Assembly (NCBI GenBank): GCA_021287075.1
Contig: JAJTBD010000017.1
Location: 1-64,000, forward strand
Direction of reading: 5' to 3'
Length of the DNA: 64,000 bases
DNA from: Micrococcales bacterium
GTDB lineage: Bacteria > Actinomycetota > Actinomycetes > Actinomycetales > Dermatophilaceae
Position numbers and translations under genes: made by a program. Position 1 is the first letter of the stretch. Every line of letters starts with the position of its first letter. The notes under the pieces were generated by a model. The model made no database searches. It was not told where the DNA came from and saw only the letters and a list, made by a program, of their open reading frames with translations. Positions 47,416 through 56,675 of this stretch are shown here, in pieces.

Positions 47416-48036
47416 ATGCGACGTGAGTTCCCGATGGCCGGACCCGAGGCACTGCCCTACGCGACGGCATACCCGCTCCTGACGTCCTCGGTTGTGCCGC
47501 GGCCGATCGCCTGGGTGAGCACCCGGTCGCTGGAAGGGGTCGACAATCTGGCCCCGCACTCGTTCTTCAACGTGGTGGGGACGCGGCCTCCGGTGCTCGG
47601 CTTCACCTCGGTCGGTGAGAAGGACACGCTGCGCAACCTCCGCGTGCACCAGGACTATGTCATCCACATCGCGTCGGCCGACCTCTTCGACGCCGAGAAC
47701 CACACGAGCATCGACGCCCCGTCCGACCAGAGCGAGTTCGACCTGGCCCATCTCACCAGGGAGCCCGCCAAGGCGGTCGACGCCAGCCGCGTCGCCGAGG
47801 CCCCCATTGCTCTGGAATGCCGTGTGCGAGAGCTGATCTCGCTCGGCGCCGACACCCTCGTGCTGGGTGATCTGCTGCATGTCGCGGTGGCTGAGGAGAT
47901 GCTTGCCGACGATGGGCTGCCCGATATCGACAGACTGCGCCCGCTTAGTCGTCTCGGGCGGACCGAGTGGGGACTCCTCGGGGAGATCAGGCGGGCCGAC
48001 CGTCCGCGGTGGGACACGGACTCGCACCGTCTCTGA
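47416..48036 (+). CDS. flavin reductase family (split-barrel FMN-binding) protein
   Basis: 206 residues. LLTSSVVPRPIAWVSTRSLEG and LAPHSFFNVVGTRPPVLGF, then VHQDYVIHIASADLF and ALECRVRELISLGADTLVLG, fit the flavin reductase / DIM6-NTAB fold. Electron partner unknown. TAGACT (47404-47409) overlaps the ABC-F stop and is 6 bp before ATG 47416, indicating leaderless expression. Its stop lies within a run of 22-bp repeats. Confidence 0.82.
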   Translation: MRREFPMAGPEALPYATAYPLLTSSVVPRPIAWVSTRSLEGVDNLAPHSFFNVVGTRPPVLGFTSVGEKDTLRNLRVHQDYVIHIASADLFDAENHTSIDAPSDQSEFDLAHLTREPAKAVDASRVAEAPIALECRVRELISLGADTLVLGDLLHVAVAEEMLADDGLPDIDRLRPLSRLGRTEWGLLGEIRRADRPRWDTDSHRL

Positions 48037-48083
48037 CAGCCGTTCGCGCTGCCTCTGACAGGGATTCACGCCGCCTCTGACAG
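48031..48083. repeat. three CTCTGACAG repeats with exact 22-bp period
   Basis: CTCTGACAG begins at 48031, 48053 and 48075. The first copy carries the TGA stop of the upstream flavin reductase gene. The intervening 13 bases differ. A looping or protein-binding array is possible; slippage duplication is simpler. Confidence 0.8.
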
Positions 48084-48173
48084 CGGCTTGCCCATGGGAC
48101 CGTCCCTGGCCCGGCTGTCCACAGGTTCGGGTTGTCTCGCTTCGGTTGTCGGTGGGGCGGGGTAGTGTTCATT

Positions 48174-48542
48174 GTGTTCGAACAGACGTTAGAACCACGG
48201 GAGCCGGCGAGGGTGTCGGAGTGGGCGACGGGGGAGGTGTCGGGTCATGGGCGCGGAGTCCGGGGGTGGGTGCTCGCGGGCCGATGCCCGGCGTCGAGAG
48301 GTGTTGTGCGCCAGTGGTGTCCAGCCGCGGGTGGTCTCCTGTCGTGAGCTGGTCGCCGGGCGTGGTGCGGGCCTGGCGGCTGCTGTCCCTGTCCCGGGTG
48401 ACTCGGTGCCGGTTGGGTCTGTTGCCGCTGGCGTCGGTGTGGGGCTCGGGGATGACCCGGTGGGGGTGCTGCGTGGGGTCCTGGGCCTGTTGGTCGGGGT
48501 GGGCCCGGAGGCGTCGGAGGCGGGTGTGTTGACCAGATCGCG
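48174..48542 (+). pseudogene. degenerate 5' part of the DUF222/HNH gene
   Basis: GTG 48174 begins VFEQTLEPREPARVSEWATG, overlapping a LexA-like site, but this frame stops at 48347. A second frame (48247 on) is open through GDDPVGVLRGVLGLLVGVG and EASEAGVL, then the conserved DQIAVLEALKGAAAGAQARV of DUF222 proteins appears in the frame of 48543. At least one shift near 48528 is needed to join them. I infer decay or sequencing error of the N-terminal third. Confidence 0.45.
48178..48193. promoter_or_regulatory. LexA (SOS) box
   Basis: TCGAAC AGAC GTTAGA matches the actinobacterial SOS consensus TCGAAC-N4-GTTCGA with one mismatch. It overlaps the GTG start of the DUF222/HNH gene. LexA sites at 13E12/DUF222 genes are known in M. 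tuberculosis. Confidence 0.65.
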
Positions 48543-49880
48543 GTGCTGGAGGCGCTCAAGGGTGCGGCTGCGGGGGCGCAGGCGCGGGTGACCGCGGGCC
48601 TGGTGGCGCAGCGGGCGGCGCGTGAGGAGGCGCTGGGGGTGCCGGTGCGGCAGCGGTGTGTGGGCCTGGGGCCGGAGGTCGCGCTGGCCCGCAGGGTCGG
48701 CCCGACCCAGGGTGACAGGTTCGTGGGGCTGGCGCGGGCGCTGGTGCACGAGATGCCGCAGACGCTGGCCCACCTAGGTGCTGGCGCGATCAGTGAGTGG
48801 ACGGCCACGGCCCTGGTGAAGGAGACGGCGGTGCTGAGCGTGGAGCACAGGGCGGAGGTCGACGGGCGTCTGGCGGATGTGCTGCCTGATCTGTCGACCC
48901 GTCAGGCGGCCGGGCGGGCGCGGGCGATCGCCAGGGAGCTCGACCAGCAGGCCCTGGTCGGGCGGGCTGCCCGCGCCGAGTCGGAGCGGCGGGTGTGGCT
49001 GACGCCGAGGCCGGAGGGGATGGCGGTGCTGGGCGCGCTGCTTCCCCTGCATGAGGGTGTCGCGGCCTATGCCGCGCTGCGGCGGGAGGCCGAGTCCCAG
49101 CGCGCCCAGGGCGACCCCGACCGGCCCGGCGCCGACACCGTCGACGACAGGGGCACCCGTGGTCTGGGGCAGCTGTGCGCGGACCTGCTCGTGCAGCGCG
49201 TCACGGGTCAGCGGCAGGCCAGTGGTGTGCCCATCGAGGTGCAGCTGGTCATGCTGGCCGAGACCCTGATCGAGGGTGGCAGTGAGCCGGCGCAGCTGGC
49301 TGCTGCTGGTCTGGCCGGCACCGGGGAGGCCACCCTGGCCGCGCCGCTGGCCAGGCGGCTGCTGGACCAGGCCGAGGACGGCGACGCCAGGCTGTGGCTG
49401 CGCAGGCTGTTCACCAGCCCCGACGGGACGCGGCTGGCCGGGGTGGACCGGCGCCGGACCAGGTTCTATCGGGGTGTGCTGCGCTCGGCCATCCGAGCCC
49501 GAGACCAGGTCTGCCGTATCCCATACTGCGACAGCCCGATCCGACACATCGACCACATCGCCACCGCCGCCACGGGCGGTGCCACCAGCCGACAGAACGC
49601 CGCCGGAGACTGCGAACGCCACAACCACACCAAAGAGCTCCCCGGCTGGGCCACCACCATCCGCGCAGCGACCGGCAGCGCAGCCACGGGTGGTGCGGAC
49701 GACAGGAACGCCCGGATCCCTCCCGTGCACGCCTTCGTCATCCGCACACCCACCGGACACGAGTACGCCTCCCTCGAACCGCCAATCCTCCCCGGACGCC
49801 GCCAGCCCCGCCTCGGCAACAGCCCACACGAGCAGGTGCGCCATGACGACGGACGGGCCGGCCCGCCGCCAGACCGATAG
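48543..49880 (+). CDS. DUF222 / HNH endonuclease (13E12-type) protein
   Basis: 445 residues in the intact frame. The helical DUF222 region runs to ~residue 300 (EALKGAAAGAQARVTAGLVA, AGRARAIARELDQQALV). The HNH nuclease is RDQVCRIPYCDSPIRHIDHI followed by GGATSRQNAAGDCERHNHTK. Members form a repeated family in actinobacterial genomes and are thought to be mobile or selfish, with unknown targets. GTG 48543 is only where the clean frame begins; the natural start was probably GTG 48174. The C-terminus is less GC-biased and rich in Arg/His. Confidence 0.8.
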   Translation: MLEALKGAAAGAQARVTAGLVAQRAAREEALGVPVRQRCVGLGPEVALARRVGPTQGDRFVGLARALVHEMPQTLAHLGAGAISEWTATALVKETAVLSVEHRAEVDGRLADVLPDLSTRQAAGRARAIARELDQQALVGRAARAESERRVWLTPRPEGMAVLGALLPLHEGVAAYAALRREAESQRAQGDPDRPGADTVDDRGTRGLGQLCADLLVQRVTGQRQASGVPIEVQLVMLAETLIEGGSEPAQLAAAGLAGTGEATLAAPLARRLLDQAEDGDARLWLRRLFTSPDGTRLAGVDRRRTRFYRGVLRSAIRARDQVCRIPYCDSPIRHIDHIATAATGGATSRQNAAGDCERHNHTKELPGWATTIRAATGSAATGGADDRNARIPPVHAFVIRTPTGHEYASLEPPILPGRRQPRLGNSPHEQVRHDDGRAGPPPDR

Positions 49881-49961
49881 GCAGCTCGATCCGCAGGCGG
49901 CCGTTGCCGATGCCTGATGCCTGATGCCCCTGGCGCTGATGACGGGGCGGGAAGCCTGGCC

Positions 49962-50555
49962 CTACTCCTTGGACCAGTCGACGAGGTTGACGTCGAGCAC
50001 GTCACCGAAGGTCGTCCACAGTGGCTCGGACGCGGCCTCGTCGGCGGCGAGGGAGCGGGCGATGGCGCTCTCCATGAGCGAGGCGTGCGTGCCAAAGGTG
50101 CGGCGGTGATAGATCAGGGGCGCGTCGGGCGAGTCTTCCGCTGCGACAACCGAACCGAGCAGGATCGTGTGGTCGCCACCTTCGACAAAGGAGGCGACGT
50201 CACACAGCAGCCACCCGGTCGACCCGTTGATGCGCGGGGCGCCGCCGTGGTCCTCCCACTCGGTCTCGGAGAACTTGTCGGCACCCTTGGTCGCGAAGGT
50301 GAGCGCGATGTCGGACTGGCTCTCGGACAGCACGTTGATCGCGAAGCGCTCGCTCTCTCGGATCTTGTGCAGCAGCCCGGAGCCGTTGTCGAGCGCGACC
50401 GTCACCATCGGGGGGCGCCGCGATAGGGACGCAAAGGCCGAGACCGTGCTCCCAAAGGGCTCACCATCGGCGAGCGTCGTGACCACGACGACCGGGGCGC
50501 ACACGCCACCCATGACAGCCAGAAAGTGCTGGTCAAGGTCCTCGGCGGCACTCAT
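49962..50555 (-). CDS. flavin reductase family protein
   Basis: 197 residues of the FMN-binding split barrel type: HFLAVMGGVCAPVVVVTTLA, PFGSTVSAFASLSRRPPMVT, FAINVLSESQSDIALTFATK and GGDHTILLGSVVA. It typically supplies reduced flavin to a monooxygenase; none is nearby. Unrelated in sequence to the flavin reductase at 47416. A 7-bp repeat GATGCCT occurs three times just beyond its 3' end (49909-49929). Confidence 0.87.
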   Translation of the reverse strand: MSAAEDLDQHFLAVMGGVCAPVVVVTTLADGEPFGSTVSAFASLSRRPPMVTVALDNGSGLLHKIRESERFAINVLSESQSDIALTFATKGADKFSETEWEDHGGAPRINGSTGWLLCDVASFVEGGDHTILLGSVVAAEDSPDAPLIYHRRTFGTHASLMESAIARSLAADEAASEPLWTTFGDVLDVNLVDWSKE

Positions 50556-50651
50556 GCGTTGTCCTCTCGGGCGACTTCGGCGGGCACGTGCAGTATCTCA
50601 GTGGGTGCCCGCCGCGCGGCGGCCGGTGCCGCCCCCAGCTGCGGCGATGCC

Positions 50652-51347
50652 CTAGTAGGTGCGGTGCCACAGGGTGATGCCGTAGTCGACCTGGGTCCCC
50701 TCATGGCCTGCCAGCAGGCGGTCTGCGGCCTCGGGCGGCAGCTCGATGCGCACGACCGCCTCCAGGTCGGCCCGGGTGTCAAAGGTCCACTGGATCGTCA
50801 GGGGCAGCGCCGAGAAGCCCTGTCGCTTCCAGAAGCGCTGCACCGCAACGGGGTCGTAGGCCGGGTAGGCCCCTCGGAACCACGCCCCGAAGGTCGAGCG
50901 TGTGGCGTCGTTGTCGATCAGCATCGCCACGCCACCCGGTCGCATCACCCGGTCCAGCTCGGCGAGGCCGGCCTCGCAGCCCGCGCCGAAGAAATAGGCC
51001 CAGCGTGAGTGGGCGATGTCGACCGACGCGTCGGCGACGGGCAGGTCCTGGGCGCCGGCCTCCAGCACCTCCACCTGGTCCGAGAGCCCCTGCGTCGCAA
51101 GGCGTTTGCGCGCGGCGGCGACCAGCGGTCGGTGTGGCTCGATCCCCGTCACCTGCGCCCCGCGCCGCGCGAAGCCCGGCAGATGGAAGCCCGCCCCGCA
51201 CCCGATGTCGAGCAGCCGGGCCCCGTCAATGCGGTGCAGTCCGGCCATCGCCGACTCGATCACGCCCGCCCGGTCCGAGGCGAGGTTCTCGAGCTCATAG
51301 ACATCGGGGGTGTCCCAGATGTTGGGGGAGCGGATCGCCTCGGCCAC
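50652..51347 (-). CDS. class I SAM-dependent methyltransferase
   Basis: 231 residues from GTG 51347 (MAEAIRSPNIWDTPDVYELE). SAM motif I is LLDIGCGAGFHLPGFA; motif II acid in VTGIEPH; AHSRWAYFFGAGC and LDRVMRPGGVAMLIDND are typical later motifs. Substrate unknown. It starts 1 bp from the cysteine-rich gene stop, so the two are co-transcribed. The longer open frame upstream is not coding. Confidence 0.85.
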   Translation of the reverse strand: MAEAIRSPNIWDTPDVYELENLASDRAGVIESAMAGLHRIDGARLLDIGCGAGFHLPGFARRGAQVTGIEPHRPLVAAARKRLATQGLSDQVEVLEAGAQDLPVADASVDIAHSRWAYFFGAGCEAGLAELDRVMRPGGVAMLIDNDATRSTFGAWFRGAYPAYDPVAVQRFWKRQGFSALPLTIQWTFDTRADLEAVVRIELPPEAADRLLAGHEGTQVDYGITLWHRTY

Positions 51348-51348
51348 G

Positions 51349-52146
51349 TCAGGGCCGCTCGGCCTCGAGTGTGGCCGGGTGGACGAGCAGGGGCAGCAGT
51401 CGGCGGCCGCCGGGACCCTTGGCGGCCCGGGCGGCGCGCACCGTCGCGAGGTGGGCGTCGCAGCGCTCGGCCAGCACGGCATACGCCTGCTCGCCCATCA
51501 GCTCGGTGAGCTCGGGCCGCTGGCTGACATAGGTCGGCTCGGCGCCCACGTGGGCCTCGGGGTTGGAGGAGCAGTACCAGTCCAGGTCGTGACCACCGGG
51601 TCCCCACCCGCGGCGCGAGTACTCCTGGATGGTGATCTCCAGATAGGACGAGCCGTCGTTGTCGGTGACATTGCGATAGGTCCGGCGGATCGGCAGCTGC
51701 CAGCAGACCTCCGGCTTGAGGGTGTGCGGCGGCAGCCCCTCGGCCATCGCGTGCTGGTGCAGCGCGCAGCCTGCCCCTGCGGGGAAGCCGGGGCGGTTGA
51801 GGAAGATGCACGCGCCGTCGACGACCTTGGTCTTGGTCTCGCCGTCCTCCTTCTCCGTCCAGGCCGAGACCTTGGTCGTGCCCGGGTGCAGCTGCCACTC
51901 ATCCTCGCCGAGTCGGGCGGCCGCCTTCTTGACCAGTGCGATGTCGTCCTTGTCGGTGAAGTGCGCGCCCAGCGTGCAGCAGCCATCGTCGGGCCGGTCG
52001 GCATAGATGCCCTGGCAGCCTGCGCCGAAGATGCACGTCCAGTTGGAGGTCAGCCAGGTCAGGTCACAGCGATAGCGCTGGTCCTTGTCGGCGGGGTCGG
52101 TGAACTCGGCCCAGAGGCGGGGGATGTCCAGGTCAGTCTCGGCCAC
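51349..52146 (-). CDS. conserved cysteine-rich protein (Rv0495c family)
   Basis: 265 residues. Cysteines cluster as [20 protein letters not shown] then [31 protein letters not shown] and EVCWQLP, suggesting a metal or Fe-S site. Function unknown. In M. tuberculosis Rv0495c likewise sits divergent from the ppx-like Rv0496. GTG 52146 lies 6 bp from the reverse-strand hexamer TAGGCT (52153-52158), indicating a leaderless start. Confidence 0.8.
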   Translation of the reverse strand: MAETDLDIPRLWAEFTDPADKDQRYRCDLTWLTSNWTCIFGAGCQGIYADRPDDGCCTLGAHFTDKDDIALVKKAAARLGEDEWQLHPGTTKVSAWTEKEDGETKTKVVDGACIFLNRPGFPAGAGCALHQHAMAEGLPPHTLKPEVCWQLPIRRTYRNVTDNDGSSYLEITIQEYSRRGWGPGGHDLDWYCSSNPEAHVGAEPTYVSQRPELTELMGEQAYAVLAERCDAHLATVRAARAAKGPGGRRLLPLLVHPATLEAERP

Positions 52147-52262
52147 CGGCCCAGCCTACGTGGGCTGCTGCGCGGTATGCCGTGTGGTTCGCCTCCGTGC
52201 ACCCGCCTCTGGCGGCTGTGGCCGGCTCCGAGCACGACCGTCGGCGAACTAGGCTGGGGCCC

Positions 52263-53195
52263 ATGCGCCTCGGGGTCATCGATGTCGGTTCCAACACCGT
52301 GCACCTGCTCATCGTGGATGCCCACTCGGGAGGAGCCCAGCCGCTGCCGGCCAGCTCGCACAAGACGGTGCTGCGCCTCTCGGAGCACACCACGGACGAG
52401 GGCCTGATCGACGAGACCGGCGCGGATCAGCTCGTCGACTTCGTGGCCTCCTGCGTGGAGGTGGCCGACGACCAGGGCTGCGGGGAGCTGATGGGCTTCG
52501 TCACCTCCGCGATCCGCGAGGCGCCCAATGGCGAGGCTGTCCTGGCCCGCGTGCGCGCCGAGACCGGGGTGGAGCTGCGGGTCCTCTCCGGGCCGGAGGA
52601 GGCCCGGCTGACCTTCCTGGCCGCGCGCCGGTGGTTCGGCTGGTCCTCGGGCCGGCTCCTGCTGGTCGACATCGGCGGCGGCTCCCTCGAGATGGCCGTC
52701 GGCATGGACGAGGACCCGGATGCCGCGATCAGCCTCCCCCTCGGGGCCGGGCGCGTGACCCGCGACCTGCTCGCCGGCGACCCGCCCACTCCCGAGCAGA
52801 TCAAGGCGGCCCGCAAGCACGTGCGCGCGACCGTGGCCAAGGAGCTGCGGGCCATCTCCAAGGCCGGGGCCCCGGATCACGCGGTCGGCACGTCCAAGAC
52901 GATGCGCTCGCTGGCCCGGATCACCGGAGCCGCCCCCAGCAGCGAGGGACAGTATGTCGAGCGCGTCCTGCGTCGGGACGCCCTCTCGGAGCAGGTCATC
53001 CGGCTCGGCGGCCTGAGCGCCGCACAGCGCGCCGAAATCCCCGGGGTCTCCCAGGCCCGCGCGCGCCAGATCCTCGCCGGGGCCATCGTGGCCGAGTCCG
53101 TCATGGACCTGCTGGGCCTGGAGCAGCTGGAGATCTGCCCCTGGGCGCTGCGCGAGGGGGTCATCCTGCGTCGGCTCGACCTGATGGACGACTGA
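52263..53195 (+). CDS. ppx: Ppx/GppA exopolyphosphatase family phosphatase
   Basis: Hydrolyses terminal phosphate of polyphosphate and/or pppGpp. ASKHA fold motifs: [39 protein letters not shown] and [14 protein letters not shown]. 310 residues, the short Rv0496-like form without an HD domain. ATG 52263 lies 7 bp after TAGGCT (52250-52255): leaderless. Starts the conserved Rv0496-to-Rv0502 block. Confidence 0.93.
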   Translation: MRLGVIDVGSNTVHLLIVDAHSGGAQPLPASSHKTVLRLSEHTTDEGLIDETGADQLVDFVASCVEVADDQGCGELMGFVTSAIREAPNGEAVLARVRAETGVELRVLSGPEEARLTFLAARRWFGWSSGRLLLVDIGGGSLEMAVGMDEDPDAAISLPLGAGRVTRDLLAGDPPTPEQIKAARKHVRATVAKELRAISKAGAPDHAVGTSKTMRSLARITGAAPSSEGQYVERVLRRDALSEQVIRLGGLSAAQRAEIPGVSQARARQILAGAIVAESVMDLLGLEQLEICPWALREGVILRRLDLMDD

Positions 53196-53270
53196 GCCGC
53201 GGGCACGCGTAGGGCTTTCCCGGAGGGCGGTGGGCTGATCCTGAGGGCACGGTCCTCTAGTGTGGGAGCC

Positions 53271-54146
53271 ATGTCCGAGACCGGTGCGGTCGCCATCCCG
53301 GTGACCTTGTCCACTGCATCGGTCTACCCGCTGACCTGCGCCGAGGCATTCCAGACAGCGGAGCGGCTTGGCTATGACGGCGTCGAGATCATGGTCTGGA
53401 CCGACCCCGACAGCCAGAGTGCCTCCCGCCTGCGCGAGCTCGCCGAGCAGCACGGCCAGCCGGTGCGTTCCATCCACGCACCCACCCTGCTGCTCACCCA
53501 GCGGGTGCTGGCCCCCGACGCCTGGGGCAAGGTCGACAGGTCGATCGAACTGGCGCAGGAGGTCGGCGCCACCACGGTCGTGGTGCACCCGCCCTTCCGA
53601 TGGCAGAAGGAGTACGCCCGGGACTTCGTCGACGGTGTCGCCACCCGCGAGCACGACAGCGGCATCGTCATCGCGGTCGAGAACATGTTCCCGTGGCGAG
53701 CCCGCAACCGGGCCATCCAGGCATATCTGCCCCACTGGGACCCGGTGCCCCAGCCCTATGACCACGTCACCCTGGACCTCTCGCACGCCGCCACGGCTGG
53801 CTCCGACGTGCTCCACATGGCCGCCACCCTCGGGCCGAGACTTGCTCATGTCCACCTCGCCGACGGCATGGGCTCCTTCAAGGACGAGCACCTCGTGCCG
53901 GGCCGGGGTGCCCAGCCCTGCGGCGAGTTCCTGGAGCTGCTGGCGGTGCAGGGCTTCACGGGCACCGTGACCGTCGAGGTCGGCACCCGACGGCTCGAGC
54001 CGGACCGCCGCGAGGCCGACCTCGCCGAGGCGCTGGCCTTCGCCCGCCTCCACCTCGACGCACCCCGGGAGCCCAGCCATGCCGGGGCTGCCACACAGTC
54101 CCACGGGGGGCTGGCCACGGGCCCTGCCGGACGGCATACCCCGTGA
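53271..54146 (+). CDS. sugar phosphate isomerase/epimerase-like TIM barrel protein
   Basis: 291 residues of the xylose-isomerase-like family: LTCAEAFQTAERLGYDGVEI, VRSIHAPTLL, TTVVVHPPFRWQ, VAVENMFPW-type strand (IVIAVENMFPW), HVTLDLSHAATAG and RLAHVHLADGMG give the metal-site residues in order. Similar to Rv0498. Substrate unknown. ATG 53271 is 7 bp after TAGTGT (53258-53263). Overlaps the TetR gene by GTGA. Confidence 0.88.
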   Translation: MSETGAVAIPVTLSTASVYPLTCAEAFQTAERLGYDGVEIMVWTDPDSQSASRLRELAEQHGQPVRSIHAPTLLLTQRVLAPDAWGKVDRSIELAQEVGATTVVVHPPFRWQKEYARDFVDGVATREHDSGIVIAVENMFPWRARNRAIQAYLPHWDPVPQPYDHVTLDLSHAATAGSDVLHMAATLGPRLAHVHLADGMGSFKDEHLVPGRGAQPCGEFLELLAVQGFTGTVTVEVGTRRLEPDRREADLAEALAFARLHLDAPREPSHAGAATQSHGGLATGPAGRHTP

Positions 54147-54757
54147 CACCGCGCGGGCGGCGCCCGGGGGGCGAGGACACCCGGGCGCACATCGTCGAGG
54201 TCGCGCGCACCGAGTTCGCCGCCCACGGCTATGACCGCACCTCCCTGCGCGGCGTGGCCCGCGCGGCAGGAGTCGACCCGGCGCTGGTCCACCATTACTT
54301 CGACGGCAAGACCGACCTCTTCACGGCGGCGATGACGCTGCCCATCCGCCCCGCCGAGATCGTCGCCCGCGTCACGGCCGCCGAGCCCGGGCAGGTCGGC
54401 GCCTCCGTCGTGCGGACCTTCCTGACCATGTGGGACGAGCCCAGCCGTCACGAGCGGATGCTGGCGGTCGTCCGGTCGGCCATGTCCGACGAGCCGGCCG
54501 CCCGCATGCTGCGGGAGTTCCTCGACCAGGCCGTCGCCGGCCCGATCGCCGAGTTCTATGCGCCCGAGGGCGAGCGCAACGCGGTGGGCGCCAGCCTCAC
54601 CGCCGCCACGCTCACTGGCATCGCGATCGGCCGCTATCTCGTGCGTTTCGAGGGCCTGCCCGACGCCAGCGTCGAGGAGCTGATCGAGCGGGTCGGCCCC
54701 GCCATCCAGGGCTATCTCGGGCCCCGCCGACCGCATGCGGAGGCGGACCAGGGCTAG
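54143..54757 (+). CDS. TetR family transcriptional regulator
   Basis: 204 residues. The DNA-binding helix-turn-helix is SLRGVARAAGVDPALVHHYF followed by DGKTDLFTAAM; the ligand domain is divergent. Start GTG 54143 overlaps the isomerase stop. It converges on the ABC exporter gene 39 bp away. Target unknown; the neighbouring MarR is a better candidate for the exporter. Confidence 0.92.
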   Translation: MTPRGRRPGGEDTRAHIVEVARTEFAAHGYDRTSLRGVARAAGVDPALVHHYFDGKTDLFTAAMTLPIRPAEIVARVTAAEPGQVGASVVRTFLTMWDEPSRHERMLAVVRSAMSDEPAARMLREFLDQAVAGPIAEFYAPEGERNAVGASLTAATLTGIAIGRYLVRFEGLPDASVEELIERVGPAIQGYLGPRRPHAEADQG

Positions 54758-54775
54758 CGCCCCGGCCCGCCCTGG

Positions 54776-54809
54776 TCAGGCTGCGGCCCGTTCAGATCAG
54801 GCTGCGGCC
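54776..54809. repeat. 21-bp-spaced duplication at the ABC exporter stop codon
   Basis: TCAGGCTGCGGCC occurs at 54776-54788 and 54797-54809, 21 bp apart. The second copy starts with the exporter stop codon. Read on the reverse strand, AAA-stop is followed in frame by SERAAA-stop. Confidence 0.8.
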
Positions 54810-56623
54810 AGCTCCCGCTCACCGGCACCGGCCCGCGAGCTGAGCAGTGCGGCATACCGGCCGTCGTCGGCGACGAGACGCTCGTGCGAGCCGAGCTCGA
54901 CGACGTGACCATCGTGGAGCACCGCGATCTGGTCGGCGTCGCGGATCGTGCTGAGCCGGTGGGCGATCGTGATCGTGGTGCGGCCGGCCATCAGGGCCTC
55001 CATCGCCGTCTGGAGGGCCCGCTCGGTCTCGTTGTCGAGGGCCGAGGTCGCCTCGTCGAGGACGAGAACGCGGGGGTTGCGCAGCAGGGTGCGGGCGATC
55101 GAGATCCGCTGCTGCTCACCGCCACTGAAGCGGTGACCGCGCGCCCCCACCATCGTGTCGAGGCCGTCCGGCAGCGAGGCGACGAGGTCGGCGGCCTGGG
55201 CGGCGGCGAGCGCCTGCCACAGCTGCGCCTCGCTCGCCTCGGGCTGCGCGAGCAGGAGGTTGTCGCGGATGCTCGCGTGCACCAGATAGGTCTCCTGCGA
55301 GACGACGCCGACGATCGTGGCGAGGTCGGCCGGCGCGATGTCGCGCAGGTCGATGCCGTCGATGCTCACCCGCCCCTCGCTCGGGTCATAGAGGCGGGTG
55401 ACGAGGGCCGACAGGGTCGATTTGCCGGAGCCGGTCTCGCCGACGAGCGCCAGGCTTGTGCCGGCCGGCACGCTGAGGTCGATGCCGTCAAGCGCGTCGC
55501 GGTCGGCGCCGCGATAGCGGAAGGACACGCCCTCGAAGCGCACGTCGCCGCAGACGGCGGCCGGGTCGAGCCTCGCGGGCTCCGCCGGAGGCAGGACCTC
55601 GGGGGTGATGTCGAGGTAGTCGAAGATGCGCGAGAAGAGGGCCATCGAGGCCACCCACGAGGCGCCGGTGTCGAGCAGGCCCATCAGGGGGCGGAAGATG
55701 CCGGACTGGAGCCCGGTGAAGGCGATCAGCGTGCCGATCGTCATGCCGCCCGAGGTGGCGGGGAAGCCGGCGGCCAGATAGATCAGCGCGGGGATCGCGG
55801 CAAAGATCATGTGCATCGTGGCCATCCGCCAGCGACCGGCGAGGGCTGATCGCAGCTGGAGCCCGACCAGGCGCTGGGAGGACCCGGCGAAGCGGGTGTT
55901 GGCGCGGTCGGCCAGGCCGAGGGTCTTGGTCAGACGGATGCCCGAGACCGACAGTCCCTCCTCGATCTGGCTGTGCAGGTCGGCCATCTGGCGCTGCCGC
56001 TCGGTGGTGATCTCGCGGCGCATGAGGGCGACCTTGCGGGTGGTCCAGATCGCGGGCGGGATCACCAGCAGCGAGAGCAGCGAGAGGCGCGGCGACAGGG
56101 CGACCATCGCGATGGCGGTCGCGATCGCGGTGGTGGCATTGGAGGCGATCGAGGTCGCGGTGGAGGTCACGACCTGCTGCATGCCGGCGACGTCATTGGT
56201 CAACCGCGACTGGATCTCGCCGCCGCGGGTGCGGGTGAAGAAGCCCAGGGAGAGCGACTGGAGGTGGGCGAAGACGCGGGTGCGCAGGTCGTGCATGACC
56301 TTCTGGCCCACGTCGGTGGAGATCCAGGTCTGGGCGACGCCGAGCAGCTCGGTCACGACGGCGACGGCGAGCATGCCGCCGACGGCCATGAGCAGCAGCC
56401 GGGTGTCGGACTGGGGGAGGGCGACGTCGATGACCTCGCGCAGCAGGAAGGGCTGCGCCATGGCGATGACCGACGTCGCGGCGATGATGACGCTGACGAG
56501 CGCGAGCTGCCAGCGATAGGGGCGGAAGAGGGCGAGCACACGCCGGCCGTCCACGGGGGAGGCGGCGAGCTGGGCCTTGTCCTTGGGATCGACGCGCTGC
56601 GCGTCACGATCGGGTCGGGGCAT
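54797..56623 (-). CDS. ABC exporter, fused permease and ATPase
   Basis: 608 residues, half-transporter of the multidrug/lipid type. Six helices in residues ~35-320 (LALVSVIIAATSVIAMAQPF and later segments). NBD: Walker A GETGSGKST, ABC signature FSGGEQQRISIA, Walker B RVLVLDEATSALD, switch His in IAHRLST. It would homodimerise or pair with another half. It is divergent from a MarR gene with a perfect inverted repeat in the shared promoter. The 3' end has an in-frame duplicated terminus. Confidence 0.93.
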   Translation of the reverse strand: MPRPDRDAQRVDPKDKAQLAASPVDGRRVLALFRPYRWQLALVSVIIAATSVIAMAQPFLLREVIDVALPQSDTRLLLMAVGGMLAVAVVTELLGVAQTWISTDVGQKVMHDLRTRVFAHLQSLSLGFFTRTRGGEIQSRLTNDVAGMQQVVTSTATSIASNATTAIATAIAMVALSPRLSLLSLLVIPPAIWTTRKVALMRREITTERQRQMADLHSQIEEGLSVSGIRLTKTLGLADRANTRFAGSSQRLVGLQLRSALAGRWRMATMHMIFAAIPALIYLAAGFPATSGGMTIGTLIAFTGLQSGIFRPLMGLLDTGASWVASMALFSRIFDYLDITPEVLPPAEPARLDPAAVCGDVRFEGVSFRYRGADRDALDGIDLSVPAGTSLALVGETGSGKSTLSALVTRLYDPSEGRVSIDGIDLRDIAPADLATIVGVVSQETYLVHASIRDNLLLAQPEASEAQLWQALAAAQAADLVASLPDGLDTMVGARGHRFSGGEQQRISIARTLLRNPRVLVLDEATSALDNETERALQTAMEALMAGRTTITIAHRLSTIRDADQIAVLHDGHVVELGSHERLVADDGRYAALLSSRAGAGERELAAA

Positions 56624-56675
56624 GGGTGCCTCGCTTTCGGTTCGGGGCGGAGGTCGTCGTTGCCTCCGGAGTTCA

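Noticed and set aside
49909..49929. GATGCCT triplicate as a regulatory array
   Set aside because: A 7-bp, three-copy repeat at a gene end is short enough for simple slippage and has no supporting context.
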